From Sulfurospirillum arsenophilum NBRC 109478 (GTDB taxonomy: Bacteria; Campylobacterota; Campylobacteria; Campylobacterales; Sulfurospirillaceae), in assembly GCF_000813345.1 (NCBI RefSeq), contig NZ_BBQF01000001.1, positions 496,001 to 560,000 on the forward strand: a DNA stretch of 64,000 nt. The letters run 5' to 3'. The notes under the pieces are model-generated. The model had not been told where the DNA came from. It worked only from the letters and a program-made list of their open reading frames with translations, and made no database searches. The translations under genes and the position numbers were made by a program. Below are positions 1 to 9,562 of the stretch, one piece after another; position 1 is the stretch's first letter, and every line of letters begins with the position of its first letter.

Positions 1-367
1 GTAAGTATGTTGCTGGGCTAAAACGATTTTGACGAAGTGCAATGATCTCATCGATCTTATCATAATCACCCACACCTGTAAAAAGGTCAACCTCTTTAAG
101 CTCTTTGGTAAGATCTTCTTTGTATCGCTCTGTAAGACAGCCTGCCATAACGAGCACAGAGCCTTTTTTGCGTGCTTCGTGGAGTGAGAAGATGGTGTTG
201 AGACTTTCCTCTTTTGCAGGTCCGATGAAGCCACAGGTATTGACGATCAGCACGTCAGCCTGACTTGGGTCATCACACATTTCATAGGCTTGGAGTTTTC
301 CTAACATCACTTCGCTATCAACAAGATTCTTGTTACAGCCCAGTGAGACTAAATGTAGTTTTTTCAA
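1..367 (-). CDS. rimO: Ribosomal protein S12 methylthiotransferase RimO, N-terminal part (runs off the window)
   Basis: RimO is a radical-SAM enzyme that adds a methylthio group to an aspartate of ribosomal protein S12. Only the first ~122 codons are in the window. They form the UPF0004 domain, with the cluster-binding cysteines visible at about residues 11 (LGCNKN), 45 (NTCGF) and 77 (MAGCL). The radical-SAM CxxxCxxC motif and TRAM domain lie outside. The start is a TTG at 365-367, giving the family's usual beginning [10 protein letters not shown]. panC ends 8 bp upstream, so the two are probably co-transcribed. MiaB is the nearest alternative, but the [11 protein letters not shown] start is typical of RimO. 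A ycaO gene, whose E. coli product assists RimO, lies at 18.3-19.9 kb. Confidence 0.9.
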   Translation of the reverse strand, partial: MKKLHLVSLGCNKNLVDSEVMLGKLQAYEMCDDPSQADVLIVNTCGFIGPAKEESLNTIFSLHEARKKGSVLVMAGCLTERYKEDLTKELKEVDLFTGVGDYDKIDEIIALRQNRFSPATYL

Positions 368-375
368 TGTATTCC

Positions 376-1197
376 TTAAATCCATAAATTATCAATGAGG
401 CGAGTAGTGCCAACTTTGGCGCAGACTAAAATGATAGAGTTGCCTATTTCAATGGTAGATATTGTATCAAAATCACGATTTAAAATCTCCACGTATTCTA
501 CATGTAAAGGTGACATGGTATGTAACATTTCAGCTTTAATTGTTGCAATATCGCGCTCTCCAGCGATGAGTGCATGTGTAGCAACTTTCAAAGACTCACA
601 GAGCAGAAGTGCTTCTTTGCGCTCTTCGATATTTAGATAGACATTGCGACTGGAAAGCGCTAGACCATCATCTTCTCGCACAATTTCACAAGGGACAATT
701 TCCAAATCCAAAAAGAAGCTTTTGACCATGTTCTGTAAAAGATAGAGTTGTTGCGCATCTTTTTTACCAAAATAGGCTCTCGTTGGTTTGGTAAGATTAA
801 AAAGCTTCAAAACCACACGTAAAACGCCATCAAAATGACCTGGGCGGGCAAGACCTTCTAAAATGTAGGCTTTAGCACTGGGTGCAAGGATGGTTGGTTC
901 CATATTTGAGTACATAGTATCAGAGGCAGGCATAAATAAAATCGCCACGCCTGCAAGCTCACAAATTTTAATATCAGCTTGAATTCGCTGTGGGTATTTA
1001 CTAAAATCTTCCCCTTCTAAAAATTGCGTAGGATTGACAAAAACGGAGACGATGGTATGCTCATTTTCAGCGATGGATTTTTGCATCAATGAGAGGTGTC
1101 CATTGTGTAAGGCTCCCATGGTTGGCACGAATCCAACGGATCCTTGAAGCTCTCTTCTTGCTTGGGATAATTCAGTGATAGTTTTTACTATTTTCAT
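376..1197 (-). CDS. panC: Pantothenate synthetase
   Basis: PanC condenses pantoate with beta-alanine using ATP, the last step of pantothenate (vitamin B5) synthesis, in the cytoplasm. The 273-residue protein has the family length. It shows the HIGH-like signature HNGH at residues 31-34 after VPTMGA, the FVNPTQF substrate motif, and the KMSKS-equivalent LSSRN near residue 180. An in-frame GTG at 1206 would add three residues (MPK). The ATG at 1197 gives the usual start MKIVKTI, so I use it. Neither start has a strong ribosome binding site. The gene carries one near-copy of the recurring ACATGT palindrome (about 498-507), read as LHVEY. It is divergent from prfB. Confidence 0.95.
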   Translation of the reverse strand: MKIVKTITELSQARRELQGSVGFVPTMGALHNGHLSLMQKSIAENEHTIVSVFVNPTQFLEGEDFSKYPQRIQADIKICELAGVAILFMPASDTMYSNMEPTILAPSAKAYILEGLARPGHFDGVLRVVLKLFNLTKPTRAYFGKKDAQQLYLLQNMVKSFFLDLEIVPCEIVREDDGLALSSRNVYLNIEERKEALLLCESLKVATHALIAGERDIATIKAEMLHTMSPLHVEYVEILNRDFDTISTIEIGNSIILVCAKVGTTRLIDNLWI

Positions 1198-1298
1198 TTT
1201 AGGCACTTTTGAGTAAAATATAATACTAGACTTCTAAGAAACGGCTCTTACGTGAGGTCTTTTAAATTGAAGCGAGTATTATAGCAAAAGGAAACCAT

Positions 1299-2393
1299 TT
1301 GGATAGTTACGAATACACCGAACTTCTCAAAAAATTAACCACGAAAGTGGACAACATCGCGCAGATTATTAAGCCAGAAGATTTGACTTTAAGGCTTAAA
1401 GAGATTGAAACGATTGAGCAAAACCCCGAATTTTGGAACGATGCAAAAAAAGCAGCAGAGTTGCAAAAAGAAAAAACAGCACTCAATTCACTACTCAACC
1501 GTTATACCAAAGCTAAAAATGTCGTTGTAGATGCTGTGGATTTGTATGAAATGGCAAACAGTGAAAACGATGATGCAACGATTGAAGAGCTTTATAAGGA
1601 TGCAGATCATCTTGAAGATCACATTACTAACTTAGAAATTGCCATGATGCTTAGTGGCGAAAATGATAATAAAAACGCCATTATCTCAATTCATCCAGGT
1701 GCTGGTGGTACTGAGAGCCAAGACTGGGCAAGCATTTTGTATCGTATGTATTTGAGATGGGCAGAACGCTTAGGCTTTAAAGTTGAAGTACTGGATTATC
1801 AAGAGGGTGAAGAGGCAGGGCTCAAAGATGTCAGTTTTATCATCAGTGGCGAAAATGCGTACGGCTATTTGAAAGTTGAAAACGGAATTCACCGTTTGGT
1901 GCGTATTAGTCCCTTTGATGCGAATGCAAAGCGTCACACTTCGTTTAGCTCTGTGATGGTTTCACCTGAGGTAGATGATGATATTGACATTGTCATTGAA
2001 GATCGCGATCTTAAAGTCGATACGTATCGCTCAGGCGGTGCAGGTGGACAGCATGTTAATAAAACCGATAGTGCCATTCGTATCACACACATGCCAACAG
2101 GTATTGTGGTACAGTGTCAAAATGATAGATCGCAACATAAAAACAGAGCAACGGCTATGAAGATGTTGAAGTCACGTTTGTATGAGTTTGAACTTGAAAA
2201 ACAACAAGCGCTCAAAGATGGTGTTGAAAAAAGTGATAATGGCTGGGGACATCAGATACGAAGTTATGTTTTAGCGCCGTATCAGCAAGTCAAAGACACG
2301 CGAAGCAATATTGCTTACTCTCAAGTCAATAATATTTTAGACGGTGATATTTCAAAAATGATCGAAGATGTGCTTATCGCACAAAAGCGTTAA
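1299..2393 (+). CDS. prfB: Peptide chain release factor 2
   Basis: RF2 reads UGA and UAA stop codons and triggers peptide release. The 364-residue protein is full length. It has an N-terminal PCRF helical domain, the RF2-specific stop-reading tripeptide SPF near residue 204, and the catalytic GGQ near residue 249. RF1 would have PxT instead of SPF. The start is TTG at 1299, preceded by AAAGGAAACC. Unlike E. coli prfB, the whole protein is encoded in one frame with no internal UGA, so the autoregulatory +1 frameshift is absent. A TATTAT box at 1276-1281 is a possible -10. Confidence 0.96.
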   Translation: MDSYEYTELLKKLTTKVDNIAQIIKPEDLTLRLKEIETIEQNPEFWNDAKKAAELQKEKTALNSLLNRYTKAKNVVVDAVDLYEMANSENDDATIEELYKDADHLEDHITNLEIAMMLSGENDNKNAIISIHPGAGGTESQDWASILYRMYLRWAERLGFKVEVLDYQEGEEAGLKDVSFIISGENAYGYLKVENGIHRLVRISPFDANAKRHTSFSSVMVSPEVDDDIDIVIEDRDLKVDTYRSGGAGGQHVNKTDSAIRITHMPTGIVVQCQNDRSQHKNRATAMKMLKSRLYEFELEKQQALKDGVEKSDNGWGHQIRSYVLAPYQQVKDTRSNIAYSQVNNILDGDISKMIEDVLIAQKR

Positions 2394-2476
2394 GAGGCTT
2401 TTTGAGTGCCCTTGTGGCTAATGTCGTCAAAAGCAGAGTTATTTTGGCGAGATCAATATATTAAAGGAAACAGAAC

Positions 2477-2800
2477 ATGCAAAAACAAGCAATCTTAACA
2501 CAACTAGGTTACAGTGTCACCCCAAACGTAGAAGCGCAACTTGAGCGCGTCATCAACAATACCGTAGGTTTTGAGCATGTTGAGAAACATCTTATCACCT
2601 TGCACGATGCACTTAAAGTTCATCACTCTTTTGTGGCACTCTCTAGCAATAAAGATTACTTCAAAATCAAAAATGAAGCCACAGGCGCTGATCTCATTGA
2701 CGAAGTGAATGAGTTGATTAGCAAATGGGCTGCAAAATATAAAATTACTTTGGAAAAAGTTCCTAACAAAAATACCTATTATGTCATAGGTTACAAATAA
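2477..2800 (+). CDS. Small conserved-looking protein of unknown function, 107 aa
   Basis: I do not recognise this protein. It is 107 residues, mostly helical in appearance and hydrophilic, with no signal peptide, cysteine cluster or membrane segment. It starts at an ATG with a good AAAGGAAA ribosome binding site. It ends 12 bp before the next gene on the same strand, which suggests one transcript with the DUF945-like and EI24-like genes. Clean codon use and the strong start make it a real gene. Confidence 0.8.
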   Translation: MQKQAILTQLGYSVTPNVEAQLERVINNTVGFEHVEKHLITLHDALKVHHSFVALSSNKDYFKIKNEATGADLIDEVNELISKWAAKYKITLEKVPNKNTYYVIGYK

Positions 2801-2812
2801 CAAAGGCTCTGT

Positions 2813-4207
2813 ATGTTTAAGACAAAATATCTGGTTATCTCAGCCGTGGTTGTAGCAGCCCTTGGGGTAACGCCACTTATCGTTTCGCAACAAGTCGATC
2901 GTACCATTGAAGCCAATAACGTCATATTCGAAAAAAATGGTTTTAAACACGAGCTTTTAAGTAAAAGTGGCTATCTAAGCGGTGTACGTACTTTTAGTCT
3001 TGAAGTAGTGGATGCTAAAAAAGCACGTGACTTTTTATTGGCTCTATTGGTTGCTAAAAATGCACAGTACAAGCTTTTTGCCGAGTCTTTGAAAGTAGAG
3101 ACCGATGCAGGCATTAATGATGCCTTTAATGGTCTCAAATTCAAAGGTGAGATGACCAACTCCAATCTTTTACCAAGCGACGTGAAAGTCTCTTTGAGCC
3201 TTGCTCAATTACCAACATCGATGCAAGAAGAAATTGTCAATAATAAAGCAGCCAGTGATGCTGTTTTACCCCTTTTAGCACGCGGTGTATTGGCTGTGGA
3301 TATGACCTTTAGTTCAGATCAAAAGCTGAAAACTATAAAATTTAAAGACATTAAAGAAGAGATCAAAGCGGAAGGAACAACCCTTAACATCGATACCGAA
3401 AAACAACAACTCTCCTTAAATGAGCGTGGAGGCGTTGTCCAAGGTGCTTTAGGGGTTGCTAAGCAAAATCTTGGATTAAATGGTGAGATGTTTATGCTCA
3501 AAAGCGAGCTTAAAGACTTTATCTATAATTTTACGTACAAAGATGATCTGAACAACAAAGGCGACATTAACATTGGGAAGTATGCGCTTGAAATAAACGA
3601 TGAATATACCGATGTCAAATTTGATCTCGGTAGCCTCAAACTCATCAGTAGTGTTGAAGATGTCAAAAAAGATCTTCAAATTAAAACAGACTTCACCATG
3701 GATAATGTGGTATTGCTTGATAGTACCGATGATGCAAAGCTTGAAAAATTCTTTGCGAAACTCTTTTTAAGAGGACTTAACGCGGATACGATCAAAAAAG
3801 TGCAGGCAGACTACAACACATTGCTGCTTGGAACAACACCGATTGAAGATAAAGTGCTGATTGATGATTTTGTAGCACTTGTCAATCATGGTGTGAAAGT
3901 CGATCTTGGCATCGCGTTCAAAGGTTTAAGTTCTGAGATGATGAAACTCAAAGATGTAAGTGTGGATACCACTTTAGAGATTGCTCAAAATACCTACAAT
4001 GATACACAGAGCCCTTTAGCGCTTGTGGGACTTTTAGACATTACTTCAAAAGTGAAAGTTCACAAAGACGATCGTGCAACACTTGAAGAAATGGAACTTA
4101 TGACAGCAGAAGATTTTGCACTTGGTAAGGCTGAGGGTGATTTTTTCATCTATGAACTTTCAATGAAAAAAGGTGTTATTAGCGTTAACGGCAAAGTGAT
4201 CCAGTAA
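2813..4207 (+). CDS. DUF945/YdgA-like membrane-anchored protein
   Basis: This 464-residue protein has an uncleaved-looking N-terminal membrane anchor (residues about 5-25) and a long periplasmic part. After the anchor come IVSQQVDRTIE and GYLSGVRTFSLEV, which resemble the start of the YdgA/DUF945 family of inner-membrane-anchored proteins of poorly known function. The rest is rich in lysine, aspartate and alternating hydrophobic strands, as expected for a beta-rich lipid-binding-like fold. It lies between the 107-aa protein and the EI24-like protein, 5 bp from the latter. Family assignment rests on overall pattern only. Confidence 0.6.
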   Translation: MFKTKYLVISAVVVAALGVTPLIVSQQVDRTIEANNVIFEKNGFKHELLSKSGYLSGVRTFSLEVVDAKKARDFLLALLVAKNAQYKLFAESLKVETDAGINDAFNGLKFKGEMTNSNLLPSDVKVSLSLAQLPTSMQEEIVNNKAASDAVLPLLARGVLAVDMTFSSDQKLKTIKFKDIKEEIKAEGTTLNIDTEKQQLSLNERGGVVQGALGVAKQNLGLNGEMFMLKSELKDFIYNFTYKDDLNNKGDINIGKYALEINDEYTDVKFDLGSLKLISSVEDVKKDLQIKTDFTMDNVVLLDSTDDAKLEKFFAKLFLRGLNADTIKKVQADYNTLLLGTTPIEDKVLIDDFVALVNHGVKVDLGIAFKGLSSEMMKLKDVSVDTTLEIAQNTYNDTQSPLALVGLLDITSKVKVHKDDRATLEEMELMTAEDFALGKAEGDFFIYELSMKKGVISVNGKVIQ

Positions 4208-4212
4208 TTACA

Positions 4213-4959
4213 ATGAACACAACCTCTAAAACCAATATTTTCGCCCTAGCTCTTGGAGATACACTCTCTCCAAGAGTTTTGCTTGTCTCACTTCTCTCAT
4301 TTGTCTTAACCATTCTGGTTTTTATAGGGGCTATTTGGCTTCTTTTTGGAGGTCTAGGCGCACTTTCAGCGTGGATTGCACAGAGTTTGCAAAGCTTCGA
4401 GGGAAGTGTTGAGCAAAGTTGGTTTTTGAGCATGATCTCACTCATTTTCATCACCAAAACGGTGGTGGCTATTCTCTTCTTTTTCACCTCTGCCATGGTG
4501 ACGTATTATCTTTTCTTGATGGTTTATTCGGTTATTGTAGGACTTTTTGCAGGTTATTTTATTAAAGAGATAGGCTCGATCTATTATCCCCGTGTTGCAT
4601 TCTCTGGCATGGGACTGATGAGCTATGTGTGGATAGTGCTTAAAACGCTTCTGTGGACAACGCTGATGTTTTTGCTCCTTTCGCCTTTAGTCTTTATCCC
4701 CGTATTGAATTTTGCGCTTTTAGTGCCTGTTTTTTATCTGTTTCATAAACTCTTAGTTTTGGATGTGGCTTCAATGGTTAATTCGAGCGAAGAGTATAAA
4801 GAGCTAAAGCGGTTGTATGCAGGGCAGATGAGAGGAATTTCATTGGTCTGTTTTGGACTTACCATCATCCCTTTTTTAGGTGTGGTGATTTATCCTTATT
4901 ATGTGATCGTGATGAGTCACTTTATCTTTCGTAAAACCGAGGGTTTACGAGCTCTTTAA
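4213..4959 (+). CDS. EI24/CysZ-like integral membrane protein
   Basis: This 248-residue inner-membrane protein has about six hydrophobic segments (near residues 22-48, 72-118, 138-180 and 208-235). Its layout resembles the EI24 domain family, which includes the sulfate permease CysZ. A sulfate role is not shown: no cys genes are nearby. It begins 5 bp after the DUF945-like gene, so the two are probably translated together. Its TAA stop overlaps the stop of the convergent asparaginase-like gene in the shared sequence TTAA. Confidence 0.65.
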   Translation: MNTTSKTNIFALALGDTLSPRVLLVSLLSFVLTILVFIGAIWLLFGGLGALSAWIAQSLQSFEGSVEQSWFLSMISLIFITKTVVAILFFFTSAMVTYYLFLMVYSVIVGLFAGYFIKEIGSIYYPRVAFSGMGLMSYVWIVLKTLLWTTLMFLLLSPLVFIPVLNFALLVPVFYLFHKLLVLDVASMVNSSEEYKELKRLYAGQMRGISLVCFGLTIIPFLGVVIYPYYVIVMSHFIFRKTEGLRAL

Positions 4960-5450
4960 CAAAGCTCAAAAATCCCTTTTTGTCTGTTTTTATAAATACT
5001 TCCATGACGTGCAATCGCGCCGTGCATGGCAAGGTTGACCCCATTTTTTTCTCGACACATTAAATCACCCAAAGCCATCATAAAATTGCTTGTTGCCTCA
5101 ACAGTGTCGATGCTAAAAGGTACCATTGCTCCTGTTAACGTGATGATCTTATCTTTTATATGTAAAGCTAAAAAGGTTGCGGTAACATCCATCGTATCAG
5201 TACCATGTACGATCAAAACTTTACGACACGACGAGTTTTTGATGGTTTGTACGATCAATTCCCGATCTTCCTCGCTCATCTCAAGGCTATCTTTGTGAAT
5301 AATATTGAGAAGTTCATATGGCGTGTTGTTGCAGTAGCGCAAAATAGACTCTAACGCAATGCCATCTTTGGGAACTTCAAGTTCGCCTTTAAGAGGATTG
5401 TAGCGTTTATTAAAAGTACCACCTGTATTGATAATAAGGATTTTATCCAT
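4956..5450 (-). CDS. Stand-alone asparaginase N-terminal domain protein
   Basis: The 164-residue product matches only the N-terminal, catalytic-type domain of type I/II L-asparaginases. It keeps the first threonine motif (INTGGTFNK, residues 6-14), the second motif HGTDTMD with its Thr-Asp pair, and the LTGAMVPF segment. Intact asparaginases are about 330 residues and need residues from the C-terminal domain to complete the site, so hydrolysis of asparagine is uncertain. No C-terminal remnant follows, so this looks like a deliberate short form and not a broken gene. I choose ATG 5450 with AAGG upstream over TTG 5456. It is the third gene of rho-dnaX, 2 bp after dnaX. Confidence 0.8.
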   Translation of the reverse strand: MDKILIINTGGTFNKRYNPLKGELEVPKDGIALESILRYCNNTPYELLNIIHKDSLEMSEEDRELIVQTIKNSSCRKVLIVHGTDTMDVTATFLALHIKDKIITLTGAMVPFSIDTVEATSNFMMALGDLMCREKNGVNLAMHGAIARHGSIYKNRQKGIFELC

Positions 5451-5452
5451 GA

Positions 5453-7153
5453 TCAAACCTTCTGGCGAATTTGAATTTTTTGAGGATCAAAAAGCTCGGT
5501 GGCTCTTTGAACAAAAGGAGTGTTAAGCACCTCTTTGGCATCAATCTCTTTTTTGTCAGCCATCATTGCCCCTGTCGCACAGCTGTCACTTTGAGGCAGA
5601 TCTGCAAACTCTAGGCTCTCCATCATGGATGAACTTTGGTCGTTTGCACTCAGTTCTGCTTCGCTCATTTCAGATTCGTAGTTAGGTTCATATGAAGGTT
5701 CATATGAAGGTTCAGGTTCGGGCTGAAGAGAAGGTAGTGGCGCTTGCGTTTTAGTGATTTTTATTTTAGCTTCTACGCCAAAAAGCTCTTGAACAAAGTG
5801 TTTGATGATGCTGTAGTAGGTATTGAGCGTTTTACTTGCTTCCCCTTCGGCGCTGGAGGTGAGGGCTAATAATTCATCCTCAAAGTTTATAAAACGAATG
5901 TGATGCTTAAAGCATTCGCCAAGCTCTGCGTTACGATCAAGCAATTTATCGCAAAGACGCGCAAAAAGCATTTCAGATGTGACGCCTTGATCTTTTACAT
6001 GTAAAGGTTCTTCTTCCTCTTGTGCTGCTACGGGAGCATCATTGTTTGTTTCTGCCACTTCAACTTTAGCGTGAGCGGTAGGAACACGGAATTTCTCATT
6101 TTCAAGTGAATCAATCATCTCTTCGATGGTTTTAATATTCGTAGCTTCGATCATCTTAAAGAAGATCAAGGAGAGTACAAAACCGTTGTTCGCGTTGATG
6201 TAAAGAAGACTTTTGGATTCACTGAGAATTTTGAAAAAACGCTCATACAGAAGTGTTGAAAAACGGCGATCTTGTGCAAAAAAAGCATTTTTAAGATATG
6301 CGATCAACTCATCGATGACAATTTCACACTCATAACTCTCAAGCTCTTTAATGAGGTGAAGCATTTCGCTTTTATTGCCACTTAAAATGGCAGTAAAAAT
6401 CGTCTCAAGTTGGTTAGGATCAAGAAGCCCCAGCATTGTTGCAACATTCTCAGGCGTAATGTAGCCTTTTGAGAAGATGATGGATTGATCAAGCAAGGTT
6501 AATGTATCACGCAGTGATCCATTTCCAGCACGAGAGAGCATCTCTAAGGCGTCTTTTTCGTACTCGATGTTTTCAAGATTGAGAATATGGCAGAGATGAT
6601 TGACGACATCGCTTTGTTTAATCTGTTTAAATCGAAAATGTTGAGCCCTAGATAAAATCGTTGCAGGTAGTTTTAAAGGATCGGTCGTTGCAAGGATGAA
6701 TTTTACATAACTTGGAGGCTCTTCTAATGTCTTCAAAAGTGCATTAAACGCTTGTGTGGTGAGCATATGAACTTCATCGATGATGAAGATTTTAAAACGA
6801 GCACTGGTTGGTTTATATTTTGTACTTTCGATCAATTCACGAATATCGTCAATTCCGCGATTAGACGCAGCATCCATTTCGATGATGTCAATGTGACGGT
6901 TTTCATTGGCACTGAGGCAGTGTTCACACACTTCACACGGAGTAGAAGAGGGGCCTTGATCGCACACGAGCGCTTTAGCAAAGATGCGCGCTGTCGAAGT
7001 CTTACCACTACCTCGAAGTCCTGAAAAGAGATAGGCATGTGAGAGCCTATCTTGGTTGAGTGCTAATGAAAGTGTTTGGGTGATCGACTCTTGGCCGATC
7101 AACTTATCAAACGAGGAAGGACGATATTTTAGAGCAAGTACTTGGTGTGACAC
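5453..7153 (-). CDS. dnaX: DNA polymerase III subunits gamma/tau (clamp loader ATPase)
   Basis: DnaX is the motor of the clamp loader that puts the sliding clamp onto DNA. In order the 566-residue protein has Walker A GLRGSGKT (about residues 44-51), a zinc site of form C-x8-C-x2-C-x2-C (LVCDQ to EHC), Walker B with DEVH, the SRC-like motif ATILSRAQ, lid and collar domains, and a variable acidic tail. The tail holds a short tandem repeat (PSYEPSYEPNYE). The start is GTG 7153, preceded by AAAGG. It follows rho by 18 bp. It carries a full TTTACATGTAAA palindrome at 5994-6005, read as LHVK. Confidence 0.96.
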   Translation of the reverse strand: MSHQVLALKYRPSSFDKLIGQESITQTLSLALNQDRLSHAYLFSGLRGSGKTSTARIFAKALVCDQGPSSTPCEVCEHCLSANENRHIDIIEMDAASNRGIDDIRELIESTKYKPTSARFKIFIIDEVHMLTTQAFNALLKTLEEPPSYVKFILATTDPLKLPATILSRAQHFRFKQIKQSDVVNHLCHILNLENIEYEKDALEMLSRAGNGSLRDTLTLLDQSIIFSKGYITPENVATMLGLLDPNQLETIFTAILSGNKSEMLHLIKELESYECEIVIDELIAYLKNAFFAQDRRFSTLLYERFFKILSESKSLLYINANNGFVLSLIFFKMIEATNIKTIEEMIDSLENEKFRVPTAHAKVEVAETNNDAPVAAQEEEEPLHVKDQGVTSEMLFARLCDKLLDRNAELGECFKHHIRFINFEDELLALTSSAEGEASKTLNTYYSIIKHFVQELFGVEAKIKITKTQAPLPSLQPEPEPSYEPSYEPNYESEMSEAELSANDQSSSMMESLEFADLPQSDSCATGAMMADKKEIDAKEVLNTPFVQRATELFDPQKIQIRQKV

Positions 7154-7171
7154 AGCGCAACCTTTAGGTTT

Positions 7172-8587
7172 TTAGTCATTCATAATCGAAAGTAGTTCTT
7201 CATTGTCCTTGGTTTTAAGCATCTTAGCATACAAGAATTTAAGTGCTTCAATGTCATCCATTTGGCTGATAGCACTTCTAAGTGCCCAGATTTTTTGAAG
7301 ACGATCAGGGGTGAGAAGAAGCTCTTCTTTACGTGTTCCTGATTTCATGATGTTAATCGCTGGGTAGATACGACGATCGGAGATATTTCTATCGAGAACG
7401 ATTTCGCTGTTGCCGGTACCTTTGAACTCCTCAAAGATAACTTCGTCCATTCTACTTCCTGTCTCAATAAGTGCTGTTGAAATAATGGTCAAACTACCAC
7501 CATCTTCGATATTTCGAGCAGCTCCAAAGAAACGTTTTGGTTTATGTAGTGCGTTTGCATCTACACCACCACTTAAAACTTTACCACTTGAAGGGGTTAC
7601 GGTATTGTAAGCACGAGCAAGACGAGTGATAGAATCTAAAAGGATGATGACATCTTTGCCCATTTCAACACGGCGTTTTGCTTTTTCGATGACAAGGTTT
7701 GCAACACGAACATGGTTCGACGCTGGCATATCAAAGGTTGAGCTATACACTTCACCTTGAACACAACGTTGCATATCGGTAACCTCTTCAGGTCTCTCAT
7801 CGACAAGTAAAACGATGAGTTCTGACTCTGGGTGATTACGAGCGATGCCGTGTGCTAGCTCTTTCATAAGTTCTGTTTTACCACTTCTTGGAGGTGCAAC
7901 GATAAGACCACGTTGTCCTTTACCAATTGGGGTAAAGAGGTCAAGTACACGACCAGTGATTTTCATTGGATCGTATTCGAGTTTGATTTTTTCGGTTGGG
8001 TAAAGTGGTGTTAGGTTTTCAAAAAGAGGGCGTTTTTTGCTCTCTGCAAGAGGTAGATAGTTGATTGCTTCGATCTTAAGAAGAGCGTAGTAACGCTCCT
8101 GATCTTTTGGAGGTCTAACTTGCCCAGTGACGATGTCACCGGTACGAAGTGCAAATTTCTTGACTTGTGTACTACTTACATAGGCGTCATTGGCACTGTC
8201 TGAGAAGTTAGCATCTGTAGCACGTAAGAAGCCATAACCTTCACCAGCAATCTCTAAGATACCCGTAAAAAGGATAAATCCGCCTTGGTTGACTTGTGAT
8301 TTTAAAATTTCAAACATCAAATCTTGGCGTTTTAATTCGTTTGGATTTTCAATGCCAAGTTCTGTCGCGATCTCTAAAAGTTTTTCCAGAGGTGTGGTTC
8401 TTAGCCCCTCTATTTTGTAGCCATCAACGGGAACGTGGGTTCGTGATTTGTTATAGTGAGTTGGTTTTGCTTGTCCGTTACCGTTAGTATTCCCGTTTGG
8501 TTGGGCTGAATTCGCGCAGGGTTGATTGTTTGAGGTAGGAGTGTTTCCGCTCATTGTGCCTTCTTTGTTGTTAGTTTGATCGTTCAT
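7172..8587 (-). CDS. rho: Transcription termination factor Rho
   Basis: Rho is a hexameric RNA helicase that ends transcription at unstructured C-rich RNA. The 471-residue protein has an unusual N-terminal extension of about 55 residues rich in Asn, Gln, Gly and Thr. Next come the Rho_N helical domain ([11 protein letters not shown]), the RNA-binding cold-shock-like domain (EGYGFLR) and the RecA-type ATPase with Walker A PPRSGKTE, Walker [11 protein letters not shown] and the Q-loop region. Most Rho proteins are ~420 residues, so the excess is the extension. An internal ATG (residue 12) could be an alternative start but would keep most of it. It heads the rho-dnaX-asparaginase operon. Confidence 0.96.
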   Translation of the reverse strand: MNDQTNNKEGTMSGNTPTSNNQPCANSAQPNGNTNGNGQAKPTHYNKSRTHVPVDGYKIEGLRTTPLEKLLEIATELGIENPNELKRQDLMFEILKSQVNQGGFILFTGILEIAGEGYGFLRATDANFSDSANDAYVSSTQVKKFALRTGDIVTGQVRPPKDQERYYALLKIEAINYLPLAESKKRPLFENLTPLYPTEKIKLEYDPMKITGRVLDLFTPIGKGQRGLIVAPPRSGKTELMKELAHGIARNHPESELIVLLVDERPEEVTDMQRCVQGEVYSSTFDMPASNHVRVANLVIEKAKRRVEMGKDVIILLDSITRLARAYNTVTPSSGKVLSGGVDANALHKPKRFFGAARNIEDGGSLTIISTALIETGSRMDEVIFEEFKGTGNSEIVLDRNISDRRIYPAINIMKSGTRKEELLLTPDRLQKIWALRSAISQMDDIEALKFLYAKMLKTKDNEELLSIMND

Positions 8588-8656
8588 GAAGCTAGAGTCT
8601 CTTGGTATGGTGAAAGGATTCCCAAAGATAGAGTTGCTTGAGTCGATTTTTATGAG

Positions 8657-8685
8657 ACTACTTTGTGAGAATTCTAAAAAGTAGT
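8657..8685 (-). promoter_or_regulatory. Inverted repeat in the rho leader
   Basis: ACTACTTT and AAAGTAGT form a perfect 8-bp stem with a 13-nt loop in the ~100-nt rho 5' leader. In E. coli rho is autoregulated in its leader. A role here is an inference. Confidence 0.45.
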
Positions 8686-8694
8686 GATGGCGTA

Positions 8695-8723
8695 ATTTTA
8701 GTCAAAGCGGGAGGATTTGTCAA
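8695..8723 (-). promoter_or_regulatory. Consensus sigma-70-type promoter for rho
   Basis: On the minus strand TTGACA, a 17-bp spacer and TAAAAT lie about 110 bp before the rho ATG. This is near the textbook consensus, and one of only two places in the window where I see a clear -35 box. Confidence 0.75.
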
Positions 8724-8788
8724 GTAAAGCTAAAGTCAAACAAGATAAAATGTGACCCAATAAAACTGGATACAAAGAAGTTGAAACT

Positions 8789-9469
8789 ATGAATGATTTA
8801 GTGCATTTGGCGATTATTATGGATGGCAATGGTAGATGGGCAAAACGTCAAGGCAAAGAGCGTTCTTTCGGGCATAAAGAAGGTGCTAAAAAAGTACGTG
8901 AGATCACGAAGTATGCTGCTAAGATGGGCATAGAGTACCTGACTCTTTATGCGTTTAGCACTGAAAACTGGAATCGTCCAAAAGCTGAGGTGAGCGTTTT
9001 AATGAAACTTCTCTCCAAATATCTTCACAGTGAAATTCCGACCCTTTTAGAGAATAACATCCGTTTTGATGTCATCGGCGATATGAGCAAGTTTTCTCCT
9101 TCGCTTCAAAAAGAGATCACTTATGCCAAAGAGATGACGGCACACTGTACGGGACTTAGACAAATTCTTGCCATCAACTATGGCGCACACGATGAAATCC
9201 TTCGAGCCATCAACAAATCTTTACATGTAAACGGTGAAATCACCAAAGAAATCTTAGAATCCAACCTTGATACCGCGGGCATTCCTCCTGTGGATGTCCT
9301 CATTCGCACGGGTGGCGACTGCCGCCTCTCCAACTTCTTGCTCTGGCAAGCCGCTTACGCAGAGCTTTTCTTTAGCAAAACACTCTGGCCAGATTTTTCG
9401 GTGGGTGAGCTTGAAACCATCGTCTCAGAGTATCTTCAAACCGAACGACGTTTTGGTGGCATCGTCTAA
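8789..9469 (+). CDS. uppS: Undecaprenyl diphosphate synthase (cis-prenyltransferase)
   Basis: UppS extends farnesyl diphosphate with cis isoprene units to make the C55 lipid carrier for peptidoglycan and O-antigen. The 226-residue protein has the family length and motifs: IIMDGNGRWAK with the catalytic Asp near residue 11, the TLYAFSTENWNRP segment, and the C-terminal LIRTGGDCRLSNFLLWQ region, where family members more often have RTSGE-RxSNF. It stands alone, divergent from the rho operon. A full palindrome at 9220-9231 is read as LHVN. A stretch of 93 bp with the FNR-type box separates it from hcp. Confidence 0.95.
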   Translation: MNDLVHLAIIMDGNGRWAKRQGKERSFGHKEGAKKVREITKYAAKMGIEYLTLYAFSTENWNRPKAEVSVLMKLLSKYLHSEIPTLLENNIRFDVIGDMSKFSPSLQKEITYAKEMTAHCTGLRQILAINYGAHDEILRAINKSLHVNGEITKEILESNLDTAGIPPVDVLIRTGGDCRLSNFLLWQAAYAELFFSKTLWPDFSVGELETIVSEYLQTERRFGGIV

Positions 9470-9487
9470 CTGATCCCTATAAAAGTC

Positions 9488-9501
9488 TTGATTGAGATCA
9501 A
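9488..9501 (+). promoter_or_regulatory. Perfect FNR/Crp-type operator before hcp
   Basis: The sequence TTGAT-TGAG-ATCAA is an exact match to the FNR consensus (TTGAT-N4-ATCAA), 62 bp before the hcp start. A TAAGAT box at 9528-9533 is a plausible -10, which would centre the operator near -45, a typical activator position. FNR-like or NO-sensing Crp/FNR regulators commonly control hcp. Which one acts here is not visible. Confidence 0.75.
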
Positions 9502-9562
9502 TCAATGACTTACTTCTCTCCTCTTGATAAGATACCGCAAATTTTTGGAAAGAGGATAAAAA

